A DNA stretch of 64,000 nucleotides from an uncultured Cycloclasticus sp. (lineage in GTDB: Bacteria > Pseudomonadota > Gammaproteobacteria > Methylococcales > Cycloclasticaceae): contig CAJXOJ010000002.1 of the NCBI GenBank assembly GCA_913057515.1, positions 1 through 64,000 of the forward strand, read 5' to 3'. The notes beneath the pieces were generated by a model. That model saw nothing but the letters and a program-made list of their open reading frames with translations, had not been told where the DNA came from and ran no database searches. This document shows positions 38,033-47,088 of this stretch, in pieces (within the stretch, counting starts at the first letter, position 1; every line of letters begins with the position of its first letter). A program made the position numbers and the translations under genes.

Positions 38033-40852
38033 TTAATAAAGTGCTTTGTGGATTAATGTTTGTTGCTGTTCAACATGCAAGCTAAACTGACCAACAGCAG
38101 GAGATGCTGACATAGGCCGACCGGCATATTTGAGTTCTAGTTTTTCGCTCAGTAAGTCAAAGAAGCGATGCCTAATTTGATACCAGGCACCTTGATTCTT
38201 AGGCTCTTCTTGACACCAGACCAGTTGCTTTAACTCTGGGTACTGCTCAAAAGAGTCATGCAGTTCATCGATTGGAAATGGGTAAAGTTGCTCTGCTCTT
38301 AAGATAGCTACATTTTCAATACCATCATTTCTCCGCTGCTCCAGAAGGTCGTAATAGACTTTACCTGAGCAGACCACAAGGCGAGTGACCTTTTTAGGGT
38401 CAATATCATCAATCTCTTGAATAAGTGGTTGAAAGTGCCCCTCGGTGAGTTCTTCTAAGGTCGAGGTCGCTAGCTTATGACGTAATAAACTTTTTGGGCT
38501 CATTACAACGAGTGGCTTGCGGAATTTGCTGATCGCTTGTCGACGTAATAGGTGGAATATCTGAGCTGGTGTTGACGGTACACAAACCTGCATATTATGT
38601 TCTGCACAAAGCTGTAAGTAACGTTCAAGGCGAGCAGATGAATGCTCGGGGCCTTGGCCTTCATAGCCGTGTGGTAGTAACATCACAAGGCCGCATAAAC
38701 GGCCCCATTTTGTTTCGCCTGAGCTGATAAATTGATCCATCAGCACTTGGGCGCCGTTCGCGAAATCACCAAATTGCGCTTCCCAAATCACTAAGTCATC
38801 AGGTTCGGTGGTTGCGTAGCCGTATTCAAAACCAAGCACGGCTTCTTCAGATAAGAACGAGTCGAAGAGTGAAAACCTACCTTGTTCTAGAAACAGGTGT
38901 CTGAGCGAGGTATAGGTTTCACCATTTTGTGTGTTATGTAATACCGCATGACGGTGGAAGAAGGTTCCACGACCCACGTCTTGACCTGTCATTCTAATAT
39001 TGCGGCCTTTGCTTAATAGTGTGCCATAGGCCATATTTTCTGCGTAGCCCCAGTCAATGGGCAGTGCACCAACAGACATTTTCTTTCTACTTTCTAACAC
39101 TTTCTCGACTCTGCTTTGCAAAGAAAACTCAGGAGGTAAGGTCAGCATTAGATCAGAGATTTCGTGAAACTCTTTGGCAGATACTGTCGTGTCGCAAGGG
39201 TCGTCCCATTTGCTAGAAAGAAAAGAGTCCCATTTGGCGACGAACGGGTTAACTTTATGTTCGAGAATAGGGCGTGACACAATGTCGCCCTTCTCAAGAG
39301 AGGCTCGATAATCGGACTCTAATGCTGCGGGAATATCCGTATTGAGTGAACCATCTTTAACAATGCGGTCGGCATATATTTTACGCGTGGTGGGTAGCGC
39401 ACGAATAGTTTCGTACATCAATGGTTGAGTCACTGCGGGTTCGTCAGCTTCATTGTGCCCACGACGGCGGTAGCAAACCATATCCAGCACGATGTCTTGG
39501 CGAAATTCATGACGGAAATCAACTGCTAACTGAGCAGCAAATAATACTGCTTCTGGGTCATCGGCATTTACGTGCAAAATGGGTGTCTCAAGCATCTTTG
39601 CCACATCAGTCGCATACAGAGTTGAGCGAGTATCAGCGGGATTGCTGGTAGTAAAACCGACTTGGTTATTGATGACAATATGAATGGTTCCACCTGTGCC
39701 ATAGGCGCGAGTACGTGACATCTGTAGGGTTTCCATAATAACGCCTTGGCCTGAAAACGCAGAATCACCATGAATTTGAATAGCGACTACTTCATCTTCG
39801 CCAGTTTCACCACGACGGTCTTGTCGAGCTCGAACTGAACCTTCAACAACTGGGTTGATAATTTCAAGGTGTGATGGGTTAAATGCTAAAGCAATATGCA
39901 TTTCTCCACCTGGTGTGCTGATGTCAGATGAAAAACCCATATGATATTTAACGTCTCCAGAACCGTTCTTAGCAGGGGAGGCTGAGCGTTTTCCTTCGAA
40001 TTCCTCAAATAGAATTGAAGGTTTTTTGCCGAAAATATTTATTAGAACATTCAAACGACCCCGGTGTGCCATACCAATGACTGTTTCTTTTACGCCGTGC
40101 TCGCCTAAACGTTGCAGCATTTCATCTAACATCGGTATTAAGCTTTCCCCGCCTTCTAATGAAAAACGTTTTTGCCCAACATAGGTTCTATGCAAATGAT
40201 TTTCAATACCTTCAGCAGCTGTCAAAAGTTTTAGGAGCCATTTTTTTTGCTCAGGTTTTAAATCTAAATGAGCGCGTGGTCCTTCCATGCGACGCCTAAC
40301 CCATGAACGCATTTCTGTATCACTAATATGCATATACTCGACGCCAATACTGCCACAGTAAGTTTCTTTTAAAATAGGCAGAATATCTTTAAGCGCAAGC
40401 TGTTCAGGTGTGTTGTGCAAAGTACCTGTATCAAATTGGGTATTAAGGTCAAGCTCGCTTAAGCCATGAAATGCAATGTCTAGTTCAGCTAGAAGTTTAG
40501 TTCTTTCAGGCTCAAGCGGGTTCACGTGTGCTTGTTTATGGCCGTTAATTCGGTAAGCATTCATTAATCTTGATACAGCGGCTTGTTTAGCCAACTGTTC
40601 AGATGAGAGGCCACCTTGAATTACGCGTACCCCGGTGGGTGCTTTAGCTAAATCAGAAAAGTGTTTTTTTATAGATGAGTGAGGGATATCGACGGTATCA
40701 GCGTCTGCGCGTATGGCTTGGAATTTTTCCCGCCATTGCTCGTCAACGGAATCAGGGTCGTTGAGATACTGTTCGTATAGGTCTTCAACAAAATTTGCAT
40801 TAGCACCGTTTAGCGCAGATGTGCTTTTAAATAACTGCATTAAGTTGTTCAT
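38033..40852 (-). CDS. sucA: 2-oxoglutarate dehydrogenase E1
   Basis: Thiamine-diphosphate-dependent decarboxylase of the TCA cycle, 939 aa as in E. coli SucA. The N-terminal subunit-binding segment (FVEDLYEQYLNDPDSVDEQW), VIGMAHRGRLNVLIN, GDSAFSGQGVIMETLQMS and the C-terminal VWCQEEPKNQGAWYQ are diagnostic. It is the first gene of sucA-sucB-lpd. A complete complex argues for a full oxidative TCA cycle and against an obligate methylotroph, despite the formate dehydrogenase. The sdh and gltA genes are not in the window. Confidence 0.98.
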   Translation of the reverse strand: MNNLMQLFKSTSALNGANANFVEDLYEQYLNDPDSVDEQWREKFQAIRADADTVDIPHSSIKKHFSDLAKAPTGVRVIQGGLSSEQLAKQAAVSRLMNAYRINGHKQAHVNPLEPERTKLLAELDIAFHGLSELDLNTQFDTGTLHNTPEQLALKDILPILKETYCGSIGVEYMHISDTEMRSWVRRRMEGPRAHLDLKPEQKKWLLKLLTAAEGIENHLHRTYVGQKRFSLEGGESLIPMLDEMLQRLGEHGVKETVIGMAHRGRLNVLINIFGKKPSILFEEFEGKRSASPAKNGSGDVKYHMGFSSDISTPGGEMHIALAFNPSHLEIINPVVEGSVRARQDRRGETGEDEVVAIQIHGDSAFSGQGVIMETLQMSRTRAYGTGGTIHIVINNQVGFTTSNPADTRSTLYATDVAKMLETPILHVNADDPEAVLFAAQLAVDFRHEFRQDIVLDMVCYRRRGHNEADEPAVTQPLMYETIRALPTTRKIYADRIVKDGSLNTDIPAALESDYRASLEKGDIVSRPILEHKVNPFVAKWDSFLSSKWDDPCDTTVSAKEFHEISDLMLTLPPEFSLQSRVEKVLESRKKMSVGALPIDWGYAENMAYGTLLSKGRNIRMTGQDVGRGTFFHRHAVLHNTQNGETYTSLRHLFLEQGRFSLFDSFLSEEAVLGFEYGYATTEPDDLVIWEAQFGDFANGAQVLMDQFISSGETKWGRLCGLVMLLPHGYEGQGPEHSSARLERYLQLCAEHNMQVCVPSTPAQIFHLLRRQAISKFRKPLVVMSPKSLLRHKLATSTLEELTEGHFQPLIQEIDDIDPKKVTRLVVCSGKVYYDLLEQRRNDGIENVAILRAEQLYPFPIDELHDSFEQYPELKQLVWCQEEPKNQGAWYQIRHRFFDLLSEKLELKYAGRPMSASPAVGQFSLHVEQQQTLIHKALY

Positions 40853-40968
40853 TAAGAGATTCCGTGAGTCTGAATTTATGTAAGTGTATTTAAGTGTAAT
40901 CGAGTTTTAAAAAAAGATGACAGTTTTAAAGTATTCATTTTATTAAAGGAGTGTATTTAGCACCAAAA

Positions 40969-41045
40969 TGGTGCCCCGAGCAGGATTCGAACCTGCGACT
41001 TCACCCTTAGGAGGGGTGCGCTCTATCCAGCTGAGCTACCGAGGC
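40969..41045 (-). tRNA. tRNA-Arg (anticodon CCT)
   Basis: On the minus strand a full cloverleaf can be drawn: acceptor GCCTCGG pairing with TCGGGGC (two G-U pairs), D arm GCTCAGCTGGATAGAGC, anticodon stem CACCC/GGGTG around loop CTCCTAA (anticodon CCT, decoding AGG), T arm GCAGG-TTCGAAT-CCTGC, discriminator A and an encoded CCA. It stands alone upstream of sucA. Confidence 0.97.
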
Positions 41046-41180
41046 TATATCAAAAATTACTAACATGAATTTTAAAAATGAAACCCTGATCAATTTTGCT
41101 GAAATAATATCATCATTGGGCTTTTTAGGGGTAGCGTAAAAGGCTTATTTTTATAGCTTTTTCAGGCCCTAATGTTGAGC

Positions 41181-41921
41181 TTACTTATTTGCACGTTCGC
41201 GTTCACATGTGGTAATAAACTTGTGAATGTTTCTTTTTTCTGTGGCGGGTAAGTCAAGGTACTCGCAGCCGATACGTGTAAAACCCTCTTGCGGTGATTT
41301 TTTCACGGAGCAAACTGTTAAATCTGCATGGATAATATTGCCGTCTTTAAGTGTCATGCTGGCGGGAGCAAGAATAGCGCCCTTTTTTATGTAGGAGTTT
41401 GAATAAACGGCGATACATACGCCACCGAAGCTCACATCATAAAGGTAGCCTGAGACGATATTTTCAGAAAATTGAATGGCGCCAGTAAATTTGTATTTTT
41501 CGATATTTTCTAATGGAACTCTAAAAAAAGCTCTTTTTTGTGGGTGGTATATCTTGTCTGGCAGTGATACTAAATACCCGCCATCTCGCGATGCTCCCTT
41601 AATGGTTGTACTAAAGTTAAAAGGGACAGAGTTATGTTTGGCATTAATCTGAATGACGTTACCTTGAGTCATTTTATGATGTGCTTCTCGAGTATTTAAT
41701 TGGTCGAGTGTTATATCTGTTTCAGATACACTAAATACGCGACTTGTGTAATCGGGTTGATCATCAACCGAGACAGATATTTGAACATGGGATTCCATTA
41801 GAATTTTCAGCATATGTTTAATGCGGGAAGGGCGCACGATGAAATTTGGGTTAACGTCACGTTCAAGGTCTTCCTTTTCTTCCGATGTGAGTAGGGATTT
41901 TAAAGACGATATAAAATTCAC
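41181..41921 (-). CDS. flgZ: PilZ-domain flagellar brake protein (YcgR/FlgZ)
   Basis: A 246 aa c-di-GMP receptor that slows or redirects the flagellar motor when the second messenger is high. The N-terminal half is the YcgR N-domain. The C-terminal PilZ domain has the binding pieces QKRAFFRVPL (RxxxR) and DVSFGGVCI (DxSxxG). It starts 6 bases after flgN ends, the same flgM-flgN-flgZ order as in Pseudomonas, which supports the flgZ name. The two large GGDEF/EAL proteins in the window could supply or remove its ligand. Confidence 0.92.
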   Translation of the reverse strand: MNFISSLKSLLTSEEKEDLERDVNPNFIVRPSRIKHMLKILMESHVQISVSVDDQPDYTSRVFSVSETDITLDQLNTREAHHKMTQGNVIQINAKHNSVPFNFSTTIKGASRDGGYLVSLPDKIYHPQKRAFFRVPLENIEKYKFTGAIQFSENIVSGYLYDVSFGGVCIAVYSNSYIKKGAILAPASMTLKDGNIIHADLTVCSVKKSPQEGFTRIGCEYLDLPATEKRNIHKFITTCERERANK

Positions 41922-41927
41922 GTTAGT

Positions 41928-42425
41928 TTATGCTACAGAAATATTTCTAGATATTTTGCTTTTCAGTGTTTGCCCATCAGAACCGTATGTTGAGTTAGTG
42001 GTGCTAGTTTGTCCGCGCAAAACATCGAGGGACCGTTGAGTATGTCTGCGGTTTAATTCAATGATGGAGCCATTCGCATTATTAAGTTTTTTATTGTCAT
42101 CAGATAGTGCTTGGATATTAAGCCACTTGCCATGTAGTGATGTTTTCTCAACACTGGGTTTTATCTGTGAAAAAAAATCAGATAAACCGTATAGGCCTTG
42201 GTTGATGTTCATGTTTTTTAAAAAGATGTGCGTGGTTTTCGTCTGTTTTTCTAGATTGGAAACTAGGGCCTTTTTTTTCTTAGATAATGCCAACAGTTGT
42301 TCGCTGTCATTAGACGTTAATGTGGCTTTTTCCTGATTGAGAGTGTCGTTTAATTGACTTGAAATACTTTCAAGTGTCTGGATTAACGCAATAAGTTGTT
42401 CTGGTAACTGGGTCATCATAATCAT
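41928..42425 (-). CDS. flgN: Flagellar export chaperone FlgN
   Basis: Chaperone for the hook-filament junction proteins FlgK and FlgL before secretion. The 165 aa helical protein shows the family pattern (LESISSQLNDTLNQEKATLTS, LLALSKKKKALVSNLEKQ) and a flexible C-terminus. Its ATG overlaps the flgM stop in an ATGA junction, which suggests coupled translation. Three nearby Met codons (residues 1, 3 and 4) make the exact start uncertain by a few residues. Confidence 0.9.
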   Translation of the reverse strand: MIMMTQLPEQLIALIQTLESISSQLNDTLNQEKATLTSNDSEQLLALSKKKKALVSNLEKQTKTTHIFLKNMNINQGLYGLSDFFSQIKPSVEKTSLHGKWLNIQALSDDNKKLNNANGSIIELNRRHTQRSLDVLRGQTSTTNSTYGSDGQTLKSKISRNISVA

Positions 42426-42739
42426 TTATTCCTATCGTGAAGTGCGCGTTCATTTTTTATAATTTGATCAGCTATTTTCTCGTTATCAATAACATACTCC
42501 CCTTCCTCGATAGACTGGCTAATTGCGTCCACTCGAGCACTATCGACAACTGGAATATCAGCGAGCGATTGTTCAATTTGTTGTAGCCTAGAGGCATTGT
42601 CTGTTAAATTAACGCTATCACTACTGGGTTTGCTAGTGCCAGCTTGAGCTTTGCTACTACCGATTTTTTTTGCGCTACCAGCACCGCTGGACGATGACTG
42701 GGCAGGTTTGCTAGTGTTTTTTTTTATATTAATAGACAT
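42422..42739 (-). CDS. flgM: Anti-sigma-28 factor FlgM
   Basis: Binds FliA (sigma-28) and is exported once the hook is complete, releasing late flagellar transcription. The Ser/Lys-rich disordered N-terminus, VNLTDNASRLQQIEQSLADIPVVD and a C-terminal RVDAISQSIEEGEYVIDNEKIADQII helix segment are typical. The track starts at 42766, but I choose the ATG at 42739 (MSINIKKNT, 105 aa). It has an AGGAATT ribosome site, and the predicted sigma-28 promoter would start transcription near or downstream of 42766. Confidence 0.93.
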   Translation of the reverse strand: MSINIKKNTSKPAQSSSSGAGSAKKIGSSKAQAGTSKPSSDSVNLTDNASRLQQIEQSLADIPVVDSARVDAISQSIEEGEYVIDNEKIADQIIKNERALHDRNK

Positions 42740-42766
42740 ATCAATTCCTATTGGTCTGTATTTCAT

Positions 42767-42793
42767 CTATCGGCGGATTGATAGAATACTTGA
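42767..42793 (-). promoter_or_regulatory. Sigma-28 (FliA) promoter for flgM-flgN-flgZ
   Basis: On the minus strand TCAA (-35, consensus TAAA) is followed after 15 bases by GCCGATAG (-10, consensus GCCGATAA). It lies between flgA and flgM, so FlgM can also be made as a late gene independent of flgA readthrough. Confidence 0.75.
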
Positions 42794-42808
42794 TAAATAA
42801 TGCACATA

Positions 42809-43510
42809 TCATAGGGCTACTTCAATAGTTTGTGCATCAATAATTATTCCTTGAACAACTTTCTTTGTTTTGATGTTTTTAACCTTAATTTTGTCACCAT
42901 AACTGCCGGCCATTAAAGCAATACCTTTCATGCTGATTTGAAAGTCTTCATTTTTGGCTAGAATAGTTACGGAATCGCCCTTTTTAATTAATAGTGGCTT
43001 AGACAAATTATTGACACTGATTATGTCGCCTGCTTTTACTCTTCTATTAACAATATATCCGACCGCTTGATCGGTTCTGGGTAAGTATGCTGATTGTCGG
43101 CCAGTTAACTCCGTTCTTATTAATTGTATGTCGTTTTCTTGAATTAAATGCCCTCTATTAAGAGGGCGCTTGCTAACAACAAGGTGGGTAAATAATTTGA
43201 CCTGAGCCCTCATAAATATGCGCCAAGGTGTGTCTGAATTGCATTCGACATTTAATGTGTTTTTACCTGGTTTTACATGAGCTTGCATGAGCTTTATGCC
43301 AACATCAACAGGGCATTTTCTAAGTTTTAGGCGTTGATCAATATTTTGGATTTGAATGTTAAAGTCAACCTTCTTTCCTTCTAGTTGAGTTGTTAAAAAA
43401 GCGTGTGCAGCAGCCTTAAGGTTTTGGTGGCTTTCAAGCGAAGCACTGAAAGCAAAAGGGATTTGTGCTGAGAGTAGAAAAAAAACAATAATTTTAAAAA
43501 ACAGTTTCAT
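42809..43510 (-). CDS. flgA: P-ring assembly chaperone FlgA
   Basis: Periplasmic protein that helps FlgI form the P ring around the rod. It has a signal peptide (FKIIVFFLLSAQIPFAFS) and the C-terminal SAF/FlgA domain (RPLNRGHLIQENDIQLIRTEL, YIVNRRVKAGDIISVNNL, VKNIKTKKVVQGII). Length 233 aa is normal. It is divergent from cheV, with a predicted sigma-54 promoter in between, and is followed by flgM. Confidence 0.95.
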   Translation of the reverse strand: MKLFFKIIVFFLLSAQIPFAFSASLESHQNLKAAAHAFLTTQLEGKKVDFNIQIQNIDQRLKLRKCPVDVGIKLMQAHVKPGKNTLNVECNSDTPWRIFMRAQVKLFTHLVVSKRPLNRGHLIQENDIQLIRTELTGRQSAYLPRTDQAVGYIVNRRVKAGDIISVNNLSKPLLIKKGDSVTILAKNEDFQISMKGIALMAGSYGDKIKVKNIKTKKVVQGIIIDAQTIEVAL

Positions 43511-43522
43511 AAGTTTTAGTCT

Positions 43523-43554
43523 ATGCTTAGTACAAATTGTGATGTGCTAAGCAT
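43523..43554. repeat. Inverted repeat in the flgA-cheV divergent promoter region
   Basis: ATGCTTAG (43523-43530) and CTAAGCAT (43547-43554) are exact reverse complements 16 bases apart. The predicted flgA transcription start falls on or beside the right arm. It could be an activator site or a leader hairpin. Confidence 0.55.
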
Positions 43555-43557
43555 GCA

Positions 43558-43573
43558 TGCATTTAACATGCCG
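43558..43573 (-). promoter_or_regulatory. Sigma-54 promoter for flgA
   Basis: On the minus strand CGGCATGTTAAATGCA matches TGGCAYG-N4-TTGCA with the invariant GG and GC exactly 12 bases apart. Transcription would start about 35 bases before the flgA ATG. Confidence 0.7.
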
Positions 43574-43626
43574 TGTTATAGCTGTATTTAAAATTACGAA
43601 TAAATAACGTACTTAAGGTGAGAGTA

Positions 43627-44553
43627 ATGGCAGGAATCTTAACAGGCATTGATAACCGAACTAACCTAGCGGGTACTAATAGGCTAGAGCTTTTAGTTTT
43701 TACGCTTAATGATGGTCAAAAGTTTGGAATTAATGTATTTAAAATTCAAGAAGTAATACAAGTCCCAAAGCTAACAAAAATACCCGGTGGCAACCCTGTT
43801 GTGCGTGGGGTTACTCAGCTACGTGGCAAAGATATTCCGGTTGTCGATATGTCAATGGCAATAGATGAGCCACCTTTGCTTGAGAACAGTAATTCTTTTG
43901 TCATTATTACCGAGTTTAATAGAACTGTTCAGGGTTTTTTAGTAGGTGGGGTCGACCGTATTGTTAATCTCTATTGGAAAGACATAAAGCCACCACCAGA
44001 GGGAACAGAAAAAGCAGGGTACGTTACAGCATTAACAGAGATTGATGATGATTACGTGTTAATCATTGACGTTGAAAAAATCCTTAGTGAAATTTCCGGC
44101 CCACCTGAGGGGGTGGCAGCGGAAACGATAGATACATGCCTAGAAAAGAAGGGGCATGTACTAGTGGTTGATGACTCAGTCGTTGCACAAAACCAAGTGA
44201 AGAGAGTGCTGGAGGACTTGGGCTTGGATTATACCGTTGCCAATGATGGTCTGGAAGCATTAGAGTTGCTAAAAAAATGGGTGGTTGACGGGATTGATGT
44301 ACCCAATTTCTTAACCATGGTTGTCTCAGATGTTGAAATGCCTCGTATGGATGGCTATACATTAACAGCAGAAGTAAGAAAGATGCCTGCATTGGAGGGT
44401 TTATATATTATGTTGCATACCTCATTAAGTGGGGTTTTTAACGAAACGATGGTTGAGAGAGTCGGTGCGGATATATTTATGGCTAAATATAAACCTGATG
44501 AACTGGCTGCTGCCATACAAGATCGGATGCGGGTGGTTCAAGGGGTCAGTTAA
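43627..44553 (+). CDS. cheV: Chemotaxis coupling/receiver protein CheV
   Basis: CheW-like coupling domain (NRLELLVFTLNDGQKFGINVFKIQEV, LRGKDIPVVDM) fused to a C-terminal receiver domain (VLVVDDSVVAQNQVKRVL, VSDVEMPRMDGYTL) with an intact phospho-acceptor Asp. It links chemoreceptors to CheA and is thought to buffer phosphate. The track starts at GTG 43618, but AAGGTGAG looks like the ribosome site, so I choose the ATG at 43627 (MAGILTGID, 308 aa). cheR follows 45 bases on, the usual order ahead of flgB. Confidence 0.95.
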   Translation: MAGILTGIDNRTNLAGTNRLELLVFTLNDGQKFGINVFKIQEVIQVPKLTKIPGGNPVVRGVTQLRGKDIPVVDMSMAIDEPPLLENSNSFVIITEFNRTVQGFLVGGVDRIVNLYWKDIKPPPEGTEKAGYVTALTEIDDDYVLIIDVEKILSEISGPPEGVAAETIDTCLEKKGHVLVVDDSVVAQNQVKRVLEDLGLDYTVANDGLEALELLKKWVVDGIDVPNFLTMVVSDVEMPRMDGYTLTAEVRKMPALEGLYIMLHTSLSGVFNETMVERVGADIFMAKYKPDELAAAIQDRMRVVQGVS

Positions 44554-44598
44554 TTTGCTTTTAAAAGTAAATTAACAATATCAACTTGATAGGCATAA

Positions 44599-45411
44599 AT
44601 GCCTATAACAAACATAGAGTTTCAGCAATTTAAGCGCTTTTTAAAACAAAAAGGCGGTATTTTGCTGGCCGATAATCAACAATATTTAGTTGAGAATCGT
44701 TTGGCCCCCTTAATGAGAAAAGTGGGCGTCGATCGCATTACTGATTTATTAAGTATGATCATGGTCATGCCAGATAGTGACTTGGCTGTCCAGGCAATTG
44801 ATTCAATGACTATTGCTGAAAGTTTTTGGTTTAAAGATACCTCGTATTTTCACTATCTAGAAACTAAGTTGTTTGCTGAGTTATCTCGCCATAACACTTC
44901 CTTAAGTGTTTGTTCTATCGGTTGCTCTTCAGGGCAAGAGCCCTACAGTATTAGTCTTTCTTTTGAGAAATTTTTAACAATATCAGAAAAAGATATTCGA
45001 TTATCTATTACCGCAACGTGCCCCTCAGAAAAAACACTACGTCAAGCAGAAGAAGGTATTTATATCGATACTGAACTATCGCGTGGCTTACCACCTGAGA
45101 TACAAAAAAACCATTTTTCAGGTGTAAAAGGTGGTTTGCAAGTTCTTGCATCACATAGAGCAAGGGTGTTATTTCGCCAGTTGAATTTATTGGATAGCTT
45201 TTCAGACTTAGGCCAATTTGATGTAATTTTTTGCCGGAATGTACTTCTATATTTTGCAGCGCCCGTTAAGGTCGATATTCTTAACCGACTCGTTGAGATT
45301 ATGAGGCCTGGTGCTTACCTTTTTTTAGATAACTCAGAGAAACTACCGATGGAAGTTAATGGTTTAGAAACCGTTCGAGAGGCTGGTTGTAAATGCTACC
45401 GGAAAAACTAA
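44599..45411 (+). CDS. cheR: Chemotaxis protein methyltransferase CheR
   Basis: Methylates glutamates of chemoreceptors with S-adenosylmethionine. The N-terminal helical domain (FQQFKRFLKQKGGILLADNQQYLVENRL) is followed by the methyltransferase domain with the SAM motif SVCSIGCSSGQEPYS and FDVIFCRNVLLYFA. The E. coli-like signature TTNLT(A)FFRE is TIAESFWFKD here, typical of the CheR2-type next to cheV in Pseudomonas and Vibrio. Length 270 aa is normal; no C-terminal receptor-tethering domain is visible. Confidence 0.95.
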   Translation: MPITNIEFQQFKRFLKQKGGILLADNQQYLVENRLAPLMRKVGVDRITDLLSMIMVMPDSDLAVQAIDSMTIAESFWFKDTSYFHYLETKLFAELSRHNTSLSVCSIGCSSGQEPYSISLSFEKFLTISEKDIRLSITATCPSEKTLRQAEEGIYIDTELSRGLPPEIQKNHFSGVKGGLQVLASHRARVLFRQLNLLDSFSDLGQFDVIFCRNVLLYFAAPVKVDILNRLVEIMRPGAYLFLDNSEKLPMEVNGLETVREAGCKCYRKN

Positions 45412-45516
45412 CATGCTCTCTGCCTCCTCCCCTTTGTTTGCCGCCTCCTTGCCGTATTGCCGCTTTTTGTATCCTTTGTAAGAATTTAAGTTGTTGATAA
45501 TTAATAGATAAATAAG

Positions 45517-45534
45517 TTGGCATAGTTTCTGCTT
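45517..45534 (+). promoter_or_regulatory. Sigma-54 promoter for the flgB operon
   Basis: TTGGCATAGTTTCTGCTT has the -24 GG and -12 GC exactly 12 bases apart and fits TGGCA-N6-yTGCW. It lies 29 bases before the flgB ATG, placing the start site close to the ribosome site AGGAGCG. Confidence 0.75.
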
Positions 45535-45562
45535 TTAGTTTTTAACAAAACAGGAGCGACGT

Positions 45563-45955
45563 ATGACAACAACAATTGATTCTTTATTTGGTGTACATGA
45601 ACAAGCATTGATATACCGTTCCAAACGGGCAGAAATCCTTGCGTCCAATATGGCAAATGCAGATACCCCCGGATATAAGGCGAGAGATTTTGATTTTAAA
45701 TCAGTCTTAAATACACTGAATACGCCATCTGCTCATATGGAACAAACACACCATCAGCATATAGGCTTTGATCAAACGCCTGCTGCGGTTTCCTTAGCTT
45801 ACAGAATGCCTACTAGTGCTTCTTTGGATGGTAATACGGTTGATGCGAAAGTTGAGCAGGCACAATACGCAGAAAATGCGATGGATTACCAAACCTCTTT
45901 GCGCTTTGTTAATGGCAAAATTTCATCTTATCTATCTGCTTTAAGAGGAGAGTAA
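45563..45955 (+). CDS. flgB: Flagellar basal-body rod protein FlgB
   Basis: Proximal rod protein, exported through the flagellar secretion system without a cleaved signal. The N-terminal rod motif ILASNMANADTPGYKARDFDF and the C-terminal MDYQTSLRFVNGKISSYLSAL heptad region, which pack together in the rod, are both present. Length 130 aa is typical. It is the first gene of the flgBCDEFGHIJ run and has a good AGGAG ribosome site. Confidence 0.97.
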   Translation: MTTTIDSLFGVHEQALIYRSKRAEILASNMANADTPGYKARDFDFKSVLNTLNTPSAHMEQTHHQHIGFDQTPAAVSLAYRMPTSASLDGNTVDAKVEQAQYAENAMDYQTSLRFVNGKISSYLSALRGE

Positions 45956-45957
45956 TA

Positions 45958-46380
45958 ATGTCTTTATATAATATTTTTGATATTGCCGGCAGTGGTATGA
46001 GTGCGCAAACAACACGCCTTAATTTGGTGGCCAGTAATATGGCAAATGCGGATACGGTTAGCAGTAGTACTGGTGAAACCTACCGTGCACGGCAACCTGT
46101 TTTTGCGGCGGTTTTACAAAATGAAGTTAGTAGCCACCAGCAATCGGCAGCGAAAAGTGTTCGCGTGTCAGGTGTGGTTGAAAGCCAAGCGCCTTTGCGC
46201 CAAGAGTTTGCCCCTCAACATCCGATGGCAAATGACGAAGGATATATTTTTAAACCGAACGTGAACATTGTCGAAGAAATGGCCAATATGATGTCAGCCA
46301 GTCAAAGCTACAAAAATAATGTTGAGATGCTTAATACAGCAAAGCAACTGTTACAACAAACAATAAAAATTGGTCAATAA
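45958..46380 (+). CDS. flgC: Flagellar basal-body rod protein FlgC
   Basis: Second proximal rod protein. It starts 2 bases after flgB. The N-terminal SGMSAQTTRLNLVASNMANADTV and the C-terminal PNVNIVEEMANMMSASQSYKNNVEMLNTAK are the family signatures. Length 140 aa is typical. Confidence 0.97.
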   Translation: MSLYNIFDIAGSGMSAQTTRLNLVASNMANADTVSSSTGETYRARQPVFAAVLQNEVSSHQQSAAKSVRVSGVVESQAPLRQEFAPQHPMANDEGYIFKPNVNIVEEMANMMSASQSYKNNVEMLNTAKQLLQQTIKIGQ

Positions 46381-46391
46381 GGGAGTAAATA

Positions 46392-47069
46392 ATGGCAAAT
46401 GTTGATTTTAGCCGCATACAAAACTTAGGTCTTGCCCAACAAGAGCAGGTTAAAGATGCAACAAAAGAAAGTGACCTCGGGCAAGGTGATTTCTTGAAGT
46501 TGATGGTAACTGAATTGAATAACCAGGATCCGCTAGAACCGATGGACAATGGTGACTTTCTTGGACAGATAGCACAGTTTAGTACGGTAACCGGTATTGA
46601 AGGCTTGCAAACATCTTTTTCAGACTTTGCATCTTCACTGTCAAGTGATCAAGCATTGCAGGCATCTAGCCTGATTGGCAGAAGTGTTTTTGCACCGCTC
46701 AGCGAAGGCTTGTTAACAGAAGGAGGTTCAATTGAGGGTGAATTAACATTACCAACCAGTTCTGGTGATGTGCTAGTGAAAATCACTGATGCATCTGGTC
46801 AGCTAATCAGTTCAATCCCGCTGGGTACGCAAGAGGCGGGGCCACTTCAATTCAAATGGGATGGAACAAAGGCAAACGGGGAACGGGCGCCAGCAGGCTC
46901 CTATTTAGTAGATGCCCAAGCTTTAATCGATGGGCAAAACTTTGAGTTGGATACAAACCTTTTAGCAGAAGTTGATAGTGTAACGCTGGCATCCTTAGGT
47001 AAGGGTTTGCAGCTGAATTTAAAAGATTTAGGCAGTGTTAGTTTTAGCGATGTTTCTCGCATTCAATAA
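46392..47069 (+). CDS. flgD: Flagellar hook-assembly scaffold FlgD
   Basis: Temporary cap that guides hook polymerisation. The conserved N-terminal region LGQGDFLKLMVTELNNQDPLEPMDN is followed by the FLG-FnIII/tudor-like domain (GPLQFKWDGTKANGERAPAGSY). Length 225 aa is normal. It lies between flgC and flgE with short gaps and a GGGAGTAAATA ribosome region. Confidence 0.96.
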   Translation: MANVDFSRIQNLGLAQQEQVKDATKESDLGQGDFLKLMVTELNNQDPLEPMDNGDFLGQIAQFSTVTGIEGLQTSFSDFASSLSSDQALQASSLIGRSVFAPLSEGLLTEGGSIEGELTLPTSSGDVLVKITDASGQLISSIPLGTQEAGPLQFKWDGTKANGERAPAGSYLVDAQALIDGQNFELDTNLLAEVDSVTLASLGKGLQLNLKDLGSVSFSDVSRIQ

Positions 47070-47088
47070 TTTATTTTAGGAGAATATT

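Noticed and set aside
40955-40975. Short GCACCA/TGGTGC hairpin at the tRNA-Arg 3' end
   Set aside because: The right arm is the tRNA acceptor/CCA end itself and there is no T-run; not called as a terminator.
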